Shown: one piece after another, positions 36,801-46,967 of the stretch | Layout: every line of letters starts with the position of its first letter | Position numbering within the stretch: the first letter of the stretch is position 1 | Origin: Cardiocondyla obscurior | Lineage: Eukaryota; Arthropoda; Insecta; Hymenoptera; Formicidae | Assembly: GCF_019399895.1 (NCBI RefSeq) | Contig: NC_091865.1 | Location: 10,173,001 to 10,237,000 of the forward strand | Direction of reading: 5' to 3' | DNA length: 64,000 nucleotides | Position numbers and translations under genes: made by a program | The notes under the pieces: generated by a model | The model's database searches: none | The model's input: only the letters and a program-made list of their open reading frames with translations | What the model was told of the DNA's origin: nothing

Positions 36801-38632
36801 GCACTCTCGCTCAATGTCTTTGTTTCTCAATTCCTGTCTAGCGTGTTCTCTTGCAATAACTATATTTAATATTGTCAAGTTATCTTCGTATTTCTGCATA
36901 TCCAATTTCAACTCTGTATCGTTTGGTCGTTGCAATCTTTGAATGCACGCCTCTTTGTATTTTCTATAGTTTCTTCTGTGCTGGACTATATGTGACCAAG
37001 TATATGGCTTTATGTAATGATTTAAAACAAAATTGTATGCATATTTCCACCAAGATGACACGTCCTCATACACGCTTTTCTCGGGACGATATTTAGCATG
37101 TGGCCTGTAGACATTGTTAATTTTTAATTACTAATTATTTTTATCAAATTTTCTAAACTGCACAAGACATGTAAAAAAAAAAAAAAATAAAATAGAATAT
37201 AAAAATCTCAGTATACCTGTTAACAGTTGCGCGAAGTAAAGAATCATGAATATGACAAAATGTGGCGTACTGCGCTTCGGATAACTGCATTGCTACATCT
37301 TGCAGTACAATGTCGACTAGCATACGTGAAGCTTGCATTTCTGTACCCTTGTGGATGATAACTTTAATTTTGGCCGTAAGAGGCTTCAACACTTGCAAAA
37401 AAAAAAAAGTTTATTAACATTAAGGCAGAACTTAAAGTATCTCTTTCGAAATTAATATATCAAGATTTTATGTTTAATTATCAAGTAATATTTTAAACAT
37501 ACAAAATTGAAATTCCTTATTTTTCATTCCAAAAGTTTGCAGAGCTCTGTGCATCGTTAATTTCCATGTAAGCAAATTGGACATATCCCAATTATCCTGT
37601 ACATTTATACACGATTCAGTGTCGTGATCCATATACACACTGAGAGACTCCGCACGTATAAGCTGGTACACCGTTTGCGAATTTGTAGCACATACCCCAG
37701 GCTTCCATTTGCTGAAATTTATCAATTTCATCAATAGAGTAAATAATAAAAAAAAAAAAAAAATTTTTTAACAAAAGAAATGTGAGAATATGCATTATTA
37801 AATTACTTGTTGGTTGTCGTTATCGATATACTTTGTATACATATACCACAAGCACAGAGGAAATTGCGTAATATTTTCTCTTCATATCTAATATGTACAT
37901 TATTTATAGTAATTTGAAAGTTCTTTGTGACTGATGCCAAAAGACCATCAAATAATTGAGGAGGTAAACCTACAAGAAAAAAATTAATTTTAACATAAAG
38001 CAAATAAAAGATAACTCTCTTTCTCATTTTATAAATAAATTAAAATGATTAAAGTAAAAATGTCTAAGTACCGGTTTTAAATATTTCATCTTCCTCAAGA
38101 TCCTCAAGTATTTTCTTTTTTTCTGCTCTTATTAAACGTTTCTGTATTTCCAGATCATATGGGCCAGATAATGCAGGTACTGCTACTGCATATACATCCT
38201 TAAGATAAAACGTTTGTATCAGTAATAGACAATATACATTTTTTTTTATTGTAATACAGTGATATTTAAATCACTTAGTACCTCTATGCATATCACAATG
38301 GGTTGTGAAAATAACCCAGACCATGGTATTTTCAAAATAATTTTTCCTATTAAGCCAATTTCTACTCTAATGGGTAATCCTAGCTGATACTGCAAGAATA
38401 AACAATAATCAGGAATATGAGCACATGGTTCATTATATTCTAAATTCTTTTTATCGCCTCTAAGCTACAGAGAAAAATAAGAACTTCGCACCAGAGCTTC
38501 CGGTTTTAGTTTCAAGTCAGTGAGGCATGTATCCCCGGAGAAAATGCCGACGTTAAATTGCTCCGTGTCCAGGTCCTCCACATACCTGCCCAGCAGGCGA
38601 TTCAAAAATGCCGCTATAGCTCCCTCGAACAT
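23551..38632 (-). CDS. Vps13: VPS13-family intermembrane lipid-transfer protein
   Basis: About 50 short exons can be followed on the minus strand (roughly 3400 residues), from ATG 38632 to TGA 23551. Exons 38632-38492, 38389-38282 and 38198-38072 give the VPS13 N-terminal chorein segment (FLNRLLGRYVEDLDTEQF, IIEIPWSGLF-like IPWSGLFSQP), followed by a NVHIRYEE motif. Family landmarks continue in order: PEKSVYEDVSSWWKYAYNF near 37050, an acidic linker at 30320-30500, a VAB-like region (LKPFQSLLYTWDDPTRTREL near 27200; FLAIAAIGISVV near 26670), and ISPVVLRLKL near 25580. VPS13 proteins form a hydrophobic groove that moves phospholipids at organelle contact sites. The region after VLGNQYGYNF lacks the Gly-rich ATG2-C-like helices expected there, and the PH-like end (RIYYIEKGSTWDSWNVKW) is divergent. 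VPS13B is unlikely. Which of the A/C or D branches this belongs to, or whether it is a separate insect branch, I cannot settle; the symbol is a family label. Confidence 0.85.
27371..27978 (-). other. VPS13 intron carrying a purine microsatellite
   Basis: This is one of the longest introns in the VPS13 gene, between the exons encoding VRLRMDNG-type sequence (ending MDNG) and AVCVEIEGG. It contains the GGAA/GAAA tract. No coding potential beyond repeat-derived open frames. Confidence 0.6.
27617..27750. repeat. GGAA/GAAA tetranucleotide microsatellite
   Basis: About 134 bp of almost pure purine made of GGAA and GAAA units in alternating blocks, within a VPS13 intron. The two long low-complexity open frames over it are repeat artefacts. 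Confidence 0.9.
33859..33896. repeat. TA microsatellite in a VPS13 intron
   Basis: A pure TA dinucleotide run of about 38 bp. Confidence 0.85.
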
Positions 38633-39357
38633 CGTCGTCGGCGTAGTCGTCTGTCCTCGTAGACCGTGAACGTCGATGCCGCTTTTTATCCGTCCCGCGG
38701 GTCAGACGACGGGATCATATGGGATCGACCTGGATCCCGGTCGTCATCATAACCTCTTCGAGATTGTTACAATTCGTAAAATAATTCAGTCATGCGCGAT
38801 GTCAGCGCAATCCTTATTGATCTCGAGTCTCGTCTCACGGTCTCGCCGCTGCGCGATGCAACACCCGCAACATCTGCAGATTGAACATCCATCTCTTTTG
38901 ATCTCTCCATTTCTTTTGCATTTCCTGCATTCGAAATGTTGTATACATGGGTGTTCGGAGCAACTTCTCTCCCTCTGTGCTCCAATAAAATTAATAAATA
39001 ATTATCTCGCATTTATTAACATTAAGCACTTAATAACGAAAAATAATACTTTACAGCGCAAGATTGAGAAGTAATATTACGAAAATATGCAACATTCAAT
39101 GCAGCATTAAATGCAGCGATGGTCTAACGCAAATTCTATTAAATATTTTTCATCGTGAAAACGCCATTACCTTACGCCTTTGCTTTCTCTACTAGCTCCA
39201 TCTTTATTAAAAGTTTTATTTTAACCTGTAAACGAGAAGAAGGAGTCCTTCTTACTCCGCGTGATTTCGTGTCTTTATTTTTTCCTAATCAGTTGGAGGT
39301 TGGATCGGTAGTTGTGTTTTTAATATGTCAGTTAAATAAAAATAAACAACATTCATT
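38633..39357. promoter_or_regulatory. Divergent promoter gap between VPS13 and SPF45
   Basis: About 725 bp separate two start codons that face away from each other. The VPS13-proximal part (38633-38900) is GC-richer. A 132-codon open frame at 38676-39074 overlaps it but resembles nothing I know. Promoter role inferred from position. Confidence 0.45.
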
Positions 39358-41147
39358 ATGTCTTTGTACGATGATTTTGACAAGCATCGAACTACAGAAA
39401 AAGTCGCGGGATGGTCTTCCGGCATTAAATTGTTACAATCACAACTCCAGTTAAAAAAAGCTGCAACTACCCAGGTAAAAAAATTTATATTGAACAAGTA
39501 TTTAAAAAACAAATTTTTATACATGACGTGATATAACGTCGCAAGCTCCTGATTATTATTATTATAGTTATCGTTATCATTTTAATTCACAGCCAAAGCG
39601 TGAACAATATAGGAAAGCTACTGCTGTACTAGCACCAGTAATAGATTTGAAATCAAAAACTAATCGAGATGTTGACAGGGAAGATGACAATGCACATAAC
39701 AATTTATTACCTAGTGGAAGTGTGAGCAGCATAGGAGTAGGTGTTGAATTTGACTGGAATGTAGTAAATGAATATGATCCTATATGGCCTAATGAATATG
39801 AAAAAGTTGTGAAAGAATTACGTGACATTAGGGATAGAGAACATGAACAAGAAACAGAAATGCGTAAACGTAGGAGGGATAACACTCGTTTTGAGGATAC
39901 TCAGGTAATGTATGAATTTATATGAATATACACAAGTAGAAAAACAGCAGAAAATGTTTTTGATATGCATAAAATTTTTTTAACTGTGAAAGAAAAGTGG
40001 GTTTTAGTTATTATTATATATAATTAATATTTTATTAATATATAATTCATAATATTTTTGCAAGATTGCAATTTTGTCACAATCTAAGGTTGTAATAGTA
40101 AGTTCAAAAGAGTCTTAAATATTTTACTACATGACATTTTTATACAAATATATTTTTTAAGTTACTTTATTATGTAATTTTTCAATTTTGGCATAATCTG
40201 AATTTTAATAATGAATAAACAGGAGACTTTAAAATATATTGAAAGATTTTGTGTAATTATACTGTTATATTGTAATGTAAAGTATTGCAATAATGATATT
40301 TAATGTATATGAATAGACAACTAGTGGGAACAGTACAATGATACCTCCTGAAAGAGATGAGGAGAGAACGCCGACCTCGAGAGGTATTGTAGGAGGTGCA
40401 GCCATAGCACCACCCCCATCTTTACAAGAATCTACAGAAACACCACCTGCAACAGTGCGACAACCAACTAATCTGGGCTACTCAACGTCATCTGTAGCAG
40501 CAAAAATAATGGCCAAATACGGTTTTAAAGAAGGACAAGGTCTTGGTAAAAAAGAGCAAGGCATGTCGGTTGCATTGCAAGTGGAAAAAACTAGTAAGCG
40601 CGGTGGTAGAATAGTCGGCGAGAGGGAACAACTAATGCCGCCACCGCCACCCGTTACAGCTTCTCCTCCACAGATGCAATTGCAACTTCCACTGCAATCA
40701 CTCCAAGAAGAACCCAGCATTACTGAAATAATGAAATGCCCGAGCAAGGTCGGTACTTCTTAACACCACGCACAAAATTATATGGTTTAAAAAAAAAACT
40801 TGTTTGCTACGTAACATTTAACACATACTTGTAATCTGTAATTATATCTGTCACTTCAGGTCGTTCTCTTGCGCAATATGGTTGGCCCTGGAGAGGTTGA
40901 TGACGATCTTGAACCGGAAGTGAAAGATGAATGCAACACTAAATACGGTGATGTTGCACGTGTTATTATTCATGAAGTAATTGAAGCTCCAGCAGACGAG
41001 GCCGTACGAATTTTTGTCGAATTCAAAAGAATAGAGAGCGCTATTAAAGCTGTGGTCGATTTAAACGGACGATTTTTCGGTGGTAGGCAAGTTAAAGCAG
41101 GATTTTATTCTAGTGAAAAACTGGATAACTTACAATTGATGGATTAA
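39358..41147 (+). CDS. Spf45: Splicing factor 45 (RBM17)
   Basis: Four exons (39358-39474, 39593-39904, 40317-40748, 40860-41147) join in frame to 382 residues. The start MSLYDDFDKHRTTEKVAGWS is the conserved SPF45 N-terminus. A G-patch lies at about residues 203-250 (AAKIMAKYGFKEGQGLGKKE) and a C-terminal U2AF-homology RRM at about 288-382 (VVLLRNMVGPGEVDDDLEPE, GRFFGGRQVKAGFY), the RxF-like loop being the part that grips ULM peptides of spliceosomal proteins. The protein works in the nucleus in 3' splice-site choice and alternative splicing. Length and architecture match the family. The third intron uses an uncommon GTCGGT donor. It is divergent with VPS13 upstream and followed in tandem by Mlc2. 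Confidence 0.95.
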
Positions 41148-41248
41148 TTATGTGTAAGAATTTAATCTTCTTACTATTCTCTTTCTTAAAATTTGTATAA
41201 AAATTTTTTATATATTTATTATATATAGTACAGCGAAAATCATTGAAA

Positions 41249-41254
41249 AATAAA
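41249..41254 (+). terminator. AATAAA polyadenylation signal of SPF45
   Basis: AATAAA about 100 bp after the SPF45 stop codon, in AT-rich sequence; the expected place for its 3' end. Confidence 0.55.
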
Positions 41255-41860
41255 TCTTTTCCAGTTATAGTATGAAGAACAATTGTAATATAGTATCGTC
41301 AAAGAACCGTAATTCAAATATGTATGTTTAACGCAATTGGAATAATCTGTTTCAAAATAAATTTAAAATAAACTATAAAGTTCATTATAGATACCACTAT
41401 TAGTAAACTCGTAGTAACTTGAAACAAAATTTTAAAGTAACATTAAGTTAACTCCTATGTGATACAGATGTTTTCGTATTATATAAATTTTAAAGCATTT
41501 TTTTATGGATATACACCAAACAATATGGTCGTTTCACGATCAGCAAGAGTGATTGTATCTTGACGCTGAAAACGATCGTCGTCAAGAAATGACGACCGTG
41601 TGGAACGAGAGTTCTACAGTCCCTGGCGAACTGTTTTAGTCGAAACGTCGAAAGGGTCGCTATTTTGAGGTGACTCGAACTAAATATGGTCAGATAAACG
41701 TTGTACGCAGGGCAGGGCACCCCAGCTCGGACAACCTCCGAGTCTGCTGGTGGGGGCGATCCGTAGAAGTTACTTAGACAAGTTCAGCTCTATGATTCGG
41801 ACAGTTGGTTCGTCGTGACCATCTCGTATTGTTCATCGCTTTAGAAATTCACCTGTAGAC
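41255..41860 (+). promoter_or_regulatory. Mlc2 upstream region with a MEF2-like box
   Basis: The gap before the Mlc2 ATG holds no gene. CTAAATATGG at 41680-41689 resembles MEF2/CArG-type muscle elements, which would suit a muscle light-chain gene; the match is not exact and the role is inference. GC content rises from about 41560 to 41860, consistent with promoter and 5' UTR. Confidence 0.35.
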
Positions 41861-44173
41861 ATGGTAAGTACATAAAAAAAAAATTAATTAATTAAAATTT
41901 CTCGAGTTGACGTTGATCTCTAGACTGGAATTTTGAAAACTCGCGCGAAGAATATGCACAAAAGATCAAGTTTAGATCTGTTTCTTTTACAAGATACAGG
42001 AGCATCGCGTCAAATCATGAATATAAGTGCATTTCATGAAGATGAATTACGTATAGTGCGTGGAGCGATATAAGTGACAAGTTGATAATGATATTGCTGT
42101 TGGCGAATTATGTGACGATATAATGTGACAGTGATCTTCGTCGGACCATTTCGCAGGGATTGCTCGAAATTTTTACATTACAATTTTACTATAAACAAAT
42201 AAATATTTAAAATCGTTAGTTTGTTTCACTCTTAGTAATCTTTGTAATAAAACAATTTAATGTAGATATGTAATTTCTTCGTCGTAATACTATAAATTAT
42301 TACATTTATTGTAAAATATGAAAGATAACTTAATATTCTCATTTAATTGGAATTGGAAATCGTTCTTTTTAACACATAAGAAAAAATGTATAAATTTTAT
42401 ATAAATTTAAGACAAATAATATAAATATTTTTAACGTTACATTACGTAAGACGCGTATAAAGACAAATATAAAAAGAAAGATGCATTTTTTATTTATTGT
42501 GAAAGATATTCGTTTAGCTAATAAAATGTGTTCGCGATTTTTCTTTCGTAATTGTAAAAAGTAGTAATAAGATCTATCTTGATAATTATGCCGGTACGAG
42601 TAATTATGTAAGAATGGTAATTCGAGAGGCAATACGATAACTGGATGATCGCTCTATATACGTCTTGGCAGCTTTTTCGTGCGATTCTATTCTTAGCATT
42701 AACTGACAGCGCCCCGTAAATTTTCTCATACGATAATTGGACTAGGCTTTTTAATTTTATTTATAGAGACAAATCGACAAAATTACATACTGATAAAATA
42801 ATTTTTACATTTAAATTTATTTATTAATTACGCATATAAAAGAATTTAATTTAAATTGAGAAAATATACTTTTATGTAATATATTTTATTTTAATTTCGA
42901 TTGTTATAAGAATATGATGTAATGAAATCGGTTCGGTAAGCATTTCTATCTGGGATATTTTAAAATAAAAGATGTTTGACTATATTACTATTTGCTTTGT
43001 CCTAGGCGGATAAAGAGAAGAAGAAGAAGCCTAAGAAGAAGGAGGAGGCTCCAGCACCTGAGCCCGAACCGGCCCCAGCACCGGTTGAAGAAAAAGCACC
43101 AACTCCGACGAGCACTCCAAAGGACTCTGGATCCACCAGAGCAAGCAGTCGTGGCAGTCGTAAAGCTAAGCGTAGCGGATCCAGTGTCTTCTCCATGTTC
43201 TCTCAGAAACAAGTGGCCGAATTTAAGGAGGTGAGATTTTAATTTTAAATAAGATCAATTTTGTATGCGATTCAAATTCTGTTCTCAAACTCTTTTCTAT
43301 TTCGGATTCTTTTTATTCTGGCGGTCTCATTTTAAAATAATTTATATATATTCCTTTAAGCTGAAATTTACGAACGTCTCTTAATTAAAAGTTGAGGTAT
43401 CGATTTAAAATTAAATATATATTTGTCTTACAACTTTAAATTTAATTATATTAATAATTTAATATTTATAAAAATGTTAAATGATATATTATACTGTTGA
43501 AAGGCATTCCAACTAATGGACGCAGATAAAGACGGTATCATTGGTAAGAACGACCTTCGTGCAGCTTTCGATTCTGTCGGCCGATTGGCGACCGACAAGG
43601 AGATCGAAGAAATGCTTAATGAAGCTCCAGCACCCATCAATTTCACTCAGTTGTTAAATTTATTCGCTGTCCGTATGTCAGGATCAGGTATGTATAATTT
43701 TCTACTGATAAAAATTAATCGAAAAATGTTAAATTTCAAGAACTAAAGAAATTTTTCTTTCTTAGGTGCTGACGATGATGATGTTGTAATCAATGCTTTT
43801 AAGACATTCGATGACAACGGCAAAATTGATGGCGAAAGGTATGTAACATATTGATTACTATATTTCGGAAATAAAATCGCTATTGATAAAGTGTCGATTT
43901 ATATCGATTCAACGTTTTCTTCTCTCTTTTAATTAAATATTTCTCACTAATTATTATTTTACATTGTAAAAACTAGATATAAGGTGTCATAAATTTACAT
44001 GATTTATCATTTATTACAGATTAAGGCACGCTTTAATGACATGGGGCGACAAATTTACACCAAAAGAAGTGAACGATGCATTCGATCAGATGTATATTGA
44101 TGACAAAGGTTTTATTGACACCCCAAGCTTAATTGCGATGTTGACTGGTACGGGCGAAGAAGAAGAAGAATAA
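41861..44173 (+). CDS. Mlc2: Muscle myosin regulatory light chain 2
   Basis: Exons 41861-41863, 43006-43230, 43504-43687, 43766-43838 and 44020-44173 join in frame to 212 residues. The first coding exon is just ATG followed by GTAAGT; the second begins ADKEKKKKPKKKEE. The Lys/Pro/Glu/Ala-rich head is typical of insect flight and body-muscle RLC. It is followed by the conserved phosphorylation region KRSGSSVFSMFSQKQ, whose serines are kinase targets in the family. EF-hand 1 is intact (DADKDGIIGKND, about residues 82-93); the later EF hands are degenerate, as usual (DDNGKIDGE). The end is TGTGEEEEE. The protein binds the myosin heavy-chain neck and tunes contraction. The 1.1 kb first intron is where muscle enhancers often sit. 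Confidence 0.96.
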
Positions 44174-45252
44174 GATCTATTGAAATTGTATCATCAAGAA
44201 GAGGATGTTCCTCGGGTGAAGCCTCGTATTAATTTACACACAATTTACCTTAAAAGAGAAATGATATTTTATACTTGATCCTTTTATTTCTTTTATCTTC
44301 TTTCTCCGCTCTTCCTTGTTATTTCTTTTTCTCCCGTTTCACGTTTTTTTACTCAAGGACAGAAAATATGACAAATGTGAAATAATTGCTATATTATATT
44401 AATTTAAATCAACTGTTTTTCATTTTCTGTCTGTTCTCTTTTTTTTTTTTATTTGTACATTTTTAAAAATTATTATTTATCTTTTTTGCTTTTTTCACTC
44501 TTCTTCGATGTTCTTTCCTCCTCCTCCTCTTCTTCTTCTTCTTATTTATATTTCTGTCTGTCTTTCTTTTTATAAATCTTTCTCTATTTTTTTATTTATC
44601 TTCCTTTGTAATTCATTCTCTTTTTATTTCGTTCTTTATTGTTTTATTTTAATTTTCTCCTTGTTTTTATCCATTTTCATCTTTTTATTCTAAAAAATCT
44701 AAATAATTCCAGAAAATACAAAAAAAAGTAATAAATTCCAGCACACGCAAGTTAAGAATAATGAGATCCATCACGAATCACCCAAGTGTTAAAATAATAA
44801 ATTTGTTGAAAATAAAGCTTCATCCTATTCTCTTCTCGTTTACATATATAATACAAATATTTATTCTTTACTTTAATAAAGATGTTAAGTTCTATAAACG
44901 GAGATTTATATATGGTTAATTTTTAACAGTGAATCATAATCCCATCCAAATAAATCTGCAACTCGTAGTACGATTTAGATATGAGATGTTTTATTGGGAA
45001 ATATTGTACAGGAACCGGGACTTAATAAATATTTAATTTCTCCAACGTTAGTTATTCCGACGCATCACAGTCAAATTCAAACCTGTTTAATTATTATACG
45101 TAAAATAATTTTATCTAGGGTGATTCGAAACAAGGTGCTGTCATTGATTACAATGAATTTAATGTGATAAATTAGATGTAAATCTAACCTTATTTGAAAA
45201 TTGCACAACTTTTTACAAAGCGCGTGGCATATTCTTTGGTAACAAGAATGAT
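44174..45252 (+). other. Mlc2 3' UTR and convergent gap
   Basis: No gene is visible. A pyrimidine-rich low-complexity stretch at 44270-44690 is followed by AATAAA at 44811-44816, the likely Mlc2 polyadenylation signal. The remainder faces the end of the minus-strand beta-subunit-like gene. I specifically looked here for missing ectodomain exons of that gene and found none. Confidence 0.5.
44811..44816 (+). terminator. AATAAA polyadenylation signal of Mlc2
   Basis: AATAAA about 640 bp after the Mlc2 stop codon, the first good hexamer in that 3' region. Confidence 0.5.
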
Positions 45253-45775
45253 TTATTGTGAGGAATTGGTACCCAATTTAATATCTGTGATATAATTAAT
45301 GTTAAAAATTTAAAATAACAATTAAACAAATAAATTTAAACATTTTATATTGGATTAAAGAAAATATACCTGGACTATTGAAATGTAATCGACGAAAAAG
45401 TGAAGGATTGACGTCGAAGTAAAATCTAGTAGTCAAACCATTATTAAAAAAATATGGTTTTTCCAATTTTAAAGCATATTCGATACTGATCCACATTTGC
45501 AATGTAAACAAGGACCCCAAAACGGTGAAAAAACACAAATAGAAGAGCCCCAACAAAGCTTTGTGCGAATACGGTAATTTTAACAATTAATTAGATAATC
45601 AACGATTTGTGATTAAAAAAGTACGATTTCCAACAATACCCCATTCCTTCCCAGTTCTGCCAAGAAAGTGTTTTTTATCTGAATTCCAGACAAATCGCAA
45701 AAAATTACGAAATGCTCCCAAATCAGTTTCAGGTATTCTACTTTGATAATATTCTTCATCATGTAAGAAAACCAT
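45253..45775 (-). CDS. Truncated Na+/K+-ATPase beta-subunit-like protein
   Basis: Exons 45775-45640, 45558-45370 and 45284-45253 join in frame to 118 residues; the last junction is the least certain. The N-terminus has the beta-subunit signature FLRFVWNSDKKHFLGRTGKE followed by one membrane helix (ALLGLFYLCFFTVLGSLFTL) and a short extracellular stub (GLTTRFYFDVNPSL). Normal beta subunits (nervana in flies) are about 300 residues, with a large disulfide-bonded ectodomain needed to assemble with the alpha subunit. No Cys-rich ectodomain exon is recognisable in the roughly 1.1 kb downstream. If exon 2 is not spliced, the frame ends 20-odd codons later with the same result. It may be a recent pseudogene fragment or a genuine micro-subunit; open frames and intact splice sites argue weakly for function. 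Confidence 0.6.
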
Positions 45776-46079
45776 TTTTTAAAGATTTCTTTTTTACGTT
45801 TACGTATAATGGCAGGTTAGTGAAAAAAATGGAATGTATATTTAACATGAAGTAAGTAATAATTACAATTTATATATACAATAATTGTTCTTCATTTCAC
45901 TGTTAATTAATTAAACAAATTTTGATGTGTTTAATTGCAGTAACACTACAGATTACAGAGCGCGACGAATAAACGATATCGTAAAAAAACGACTACAAGT
46001 TTAAGCAAATTCTAACGTTCGGAAATTGTTCTAGGTTACAATAACCTAGTATTCCATTAGAAAATTAACAATACTAGGT
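45776..46079. other. Gap upstream of the beta-subunit-like gene
   Basis: About 300 bp of AT-rich sequence between the beta-subunit-like start and the Vti1b-like stop. It would hold the promoter of the former and the 3' end of the latter. Nothing else is seen. Confidence 0.4.
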
Positions 46080-46415
46080 TTACTTATGATGAAAAAACCT
46101 CAAATATACAATAATACCAAGAATAGCTATTTCTAGCAATATAATTACGATTAACACAATTTTGTTTGTTAAAACTTTTAATCGCATAATATTCAAAATT
46201 TTACGTGCTTTATCCAATTCCTCGTCCGTTTGTGATAATCTCCGTTTTGCTTGCAAAAGACGTTCTCTCTGTTCGCTTAATTCGGAGACCACTTCTGTAC
46301 CAATTTGCTCACTTTCCGCAGCAACAGCTTGCGATCTAGCCACTGATTGTGCTGAACGTTCCAATGCAGTATTCCCATCCAACAAAATACGTCGATGTTC
46401 AGCTTCCCAATCCAT
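46080..46415 (-). CDS. Vti1b-like Qb-SNARE, SNARE domain and membrane anchor only
   Basis: A single-exon frame of 111 residues. It matches the C-terminal half of VTI1B: a linker (MDWEAEHRRILLDGNTALER), a Qb-SNARE coiled coil (QIGTEVVSELSEQRERLLQA, LDKARKILNIM) and a tail-anchor helix (IVLIVIILLEIAILGIIVYL). These proteins pair with syntaxins and VAMPs in fusion of late endosomal and Golgi-derived vesicles. Full-length VTI1 proteins have about 110 more N-terminal residues forming the Habc three-helix bundle. An in-frame TAA lies four codons upstream of this ATG, and I find no Habc-like exon before ALG2. An upstream exon spliced in at AAAG/TTTTAACATGG is possible but would need a distant partner. 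Confidence 0.8.
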   Translation of the reverse strand: MDWEAEHRRILLDGNTALERSAQSVARSQAVAAESEQIGTEVVSELSEQRERLLQAKRRLSQTDEELDKARKILNIMRLKVLTNKIVLIVIILLEIAILGIIVYLRFFHHK

Positions 46416-46967
46416 GTTAAAACTTTATATTGTATAATCAACGTACAGCAACAATGAACGAAGAGTAAAGATGTATATTAATATTATTTAGTTTTTATAC
46501 ATTTGGCCTTGTTGTATCTAAAATAATTATGCACATTAAATGTAGTATATAATTTATTAAATGTAGTATATAATTTTTATTTTACTTTTGTATGCAATCT
46601 ATGCTTTTCGTTATTTGTTAAGAACGTACTTGGTTAGATAATAAGTATGCTACTAAAATCTCCGACCGATGACATCGATTTTTCTACCTTGTCTCGATGT
46701 ATTGTGGCGACGTTAGCGCCGGGAGCACTTGGTAAACGGAATATTTCGGAACGACCAAAACTAACAAAAATAAGTAAAATACGGTATTATAAAAAGACAG
46801 TCTCTAAACTGGTACCGATTAGTGCAGCGTGGTGCACCTGCAGCTTGTTTGGCTTCAAAAAAACAAGCCCAAGATATAAGGATACAGTTATTTACATTAC
46901 GGTATATTGCACGTACATTCCAATAAATTTATGATAACATCCGTTCAACGGATTACTCGCGAATACG
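46416..46967. promoter_or_regulatory. Divergent promoter gap between the Vti1b-like gene and ALG2
   Basis: Two genes start away from each other across about 550 bp. The half nearer ALG2 (46640-46900) has higher GC and a 95-codon open frame that I could not match to anything. A shared promoter is inferred from the arrangement. Confidence 0.45.

Noticed and set aside
38676..39074. 132-codon plus-strand open frame between VPS13 and SPF45
   Set aside because: No recognisable domain; sits in the divergent promoter gap. Could be re-examined if transcripts show it.
46647..46934. 95-codon plus-strand open frame before ALG2
   Set aside because: Not recognisable and lies in the promoter gap. I also checked the opposite strand for a missing Habc exon of the Vti1b-like gene and found none.
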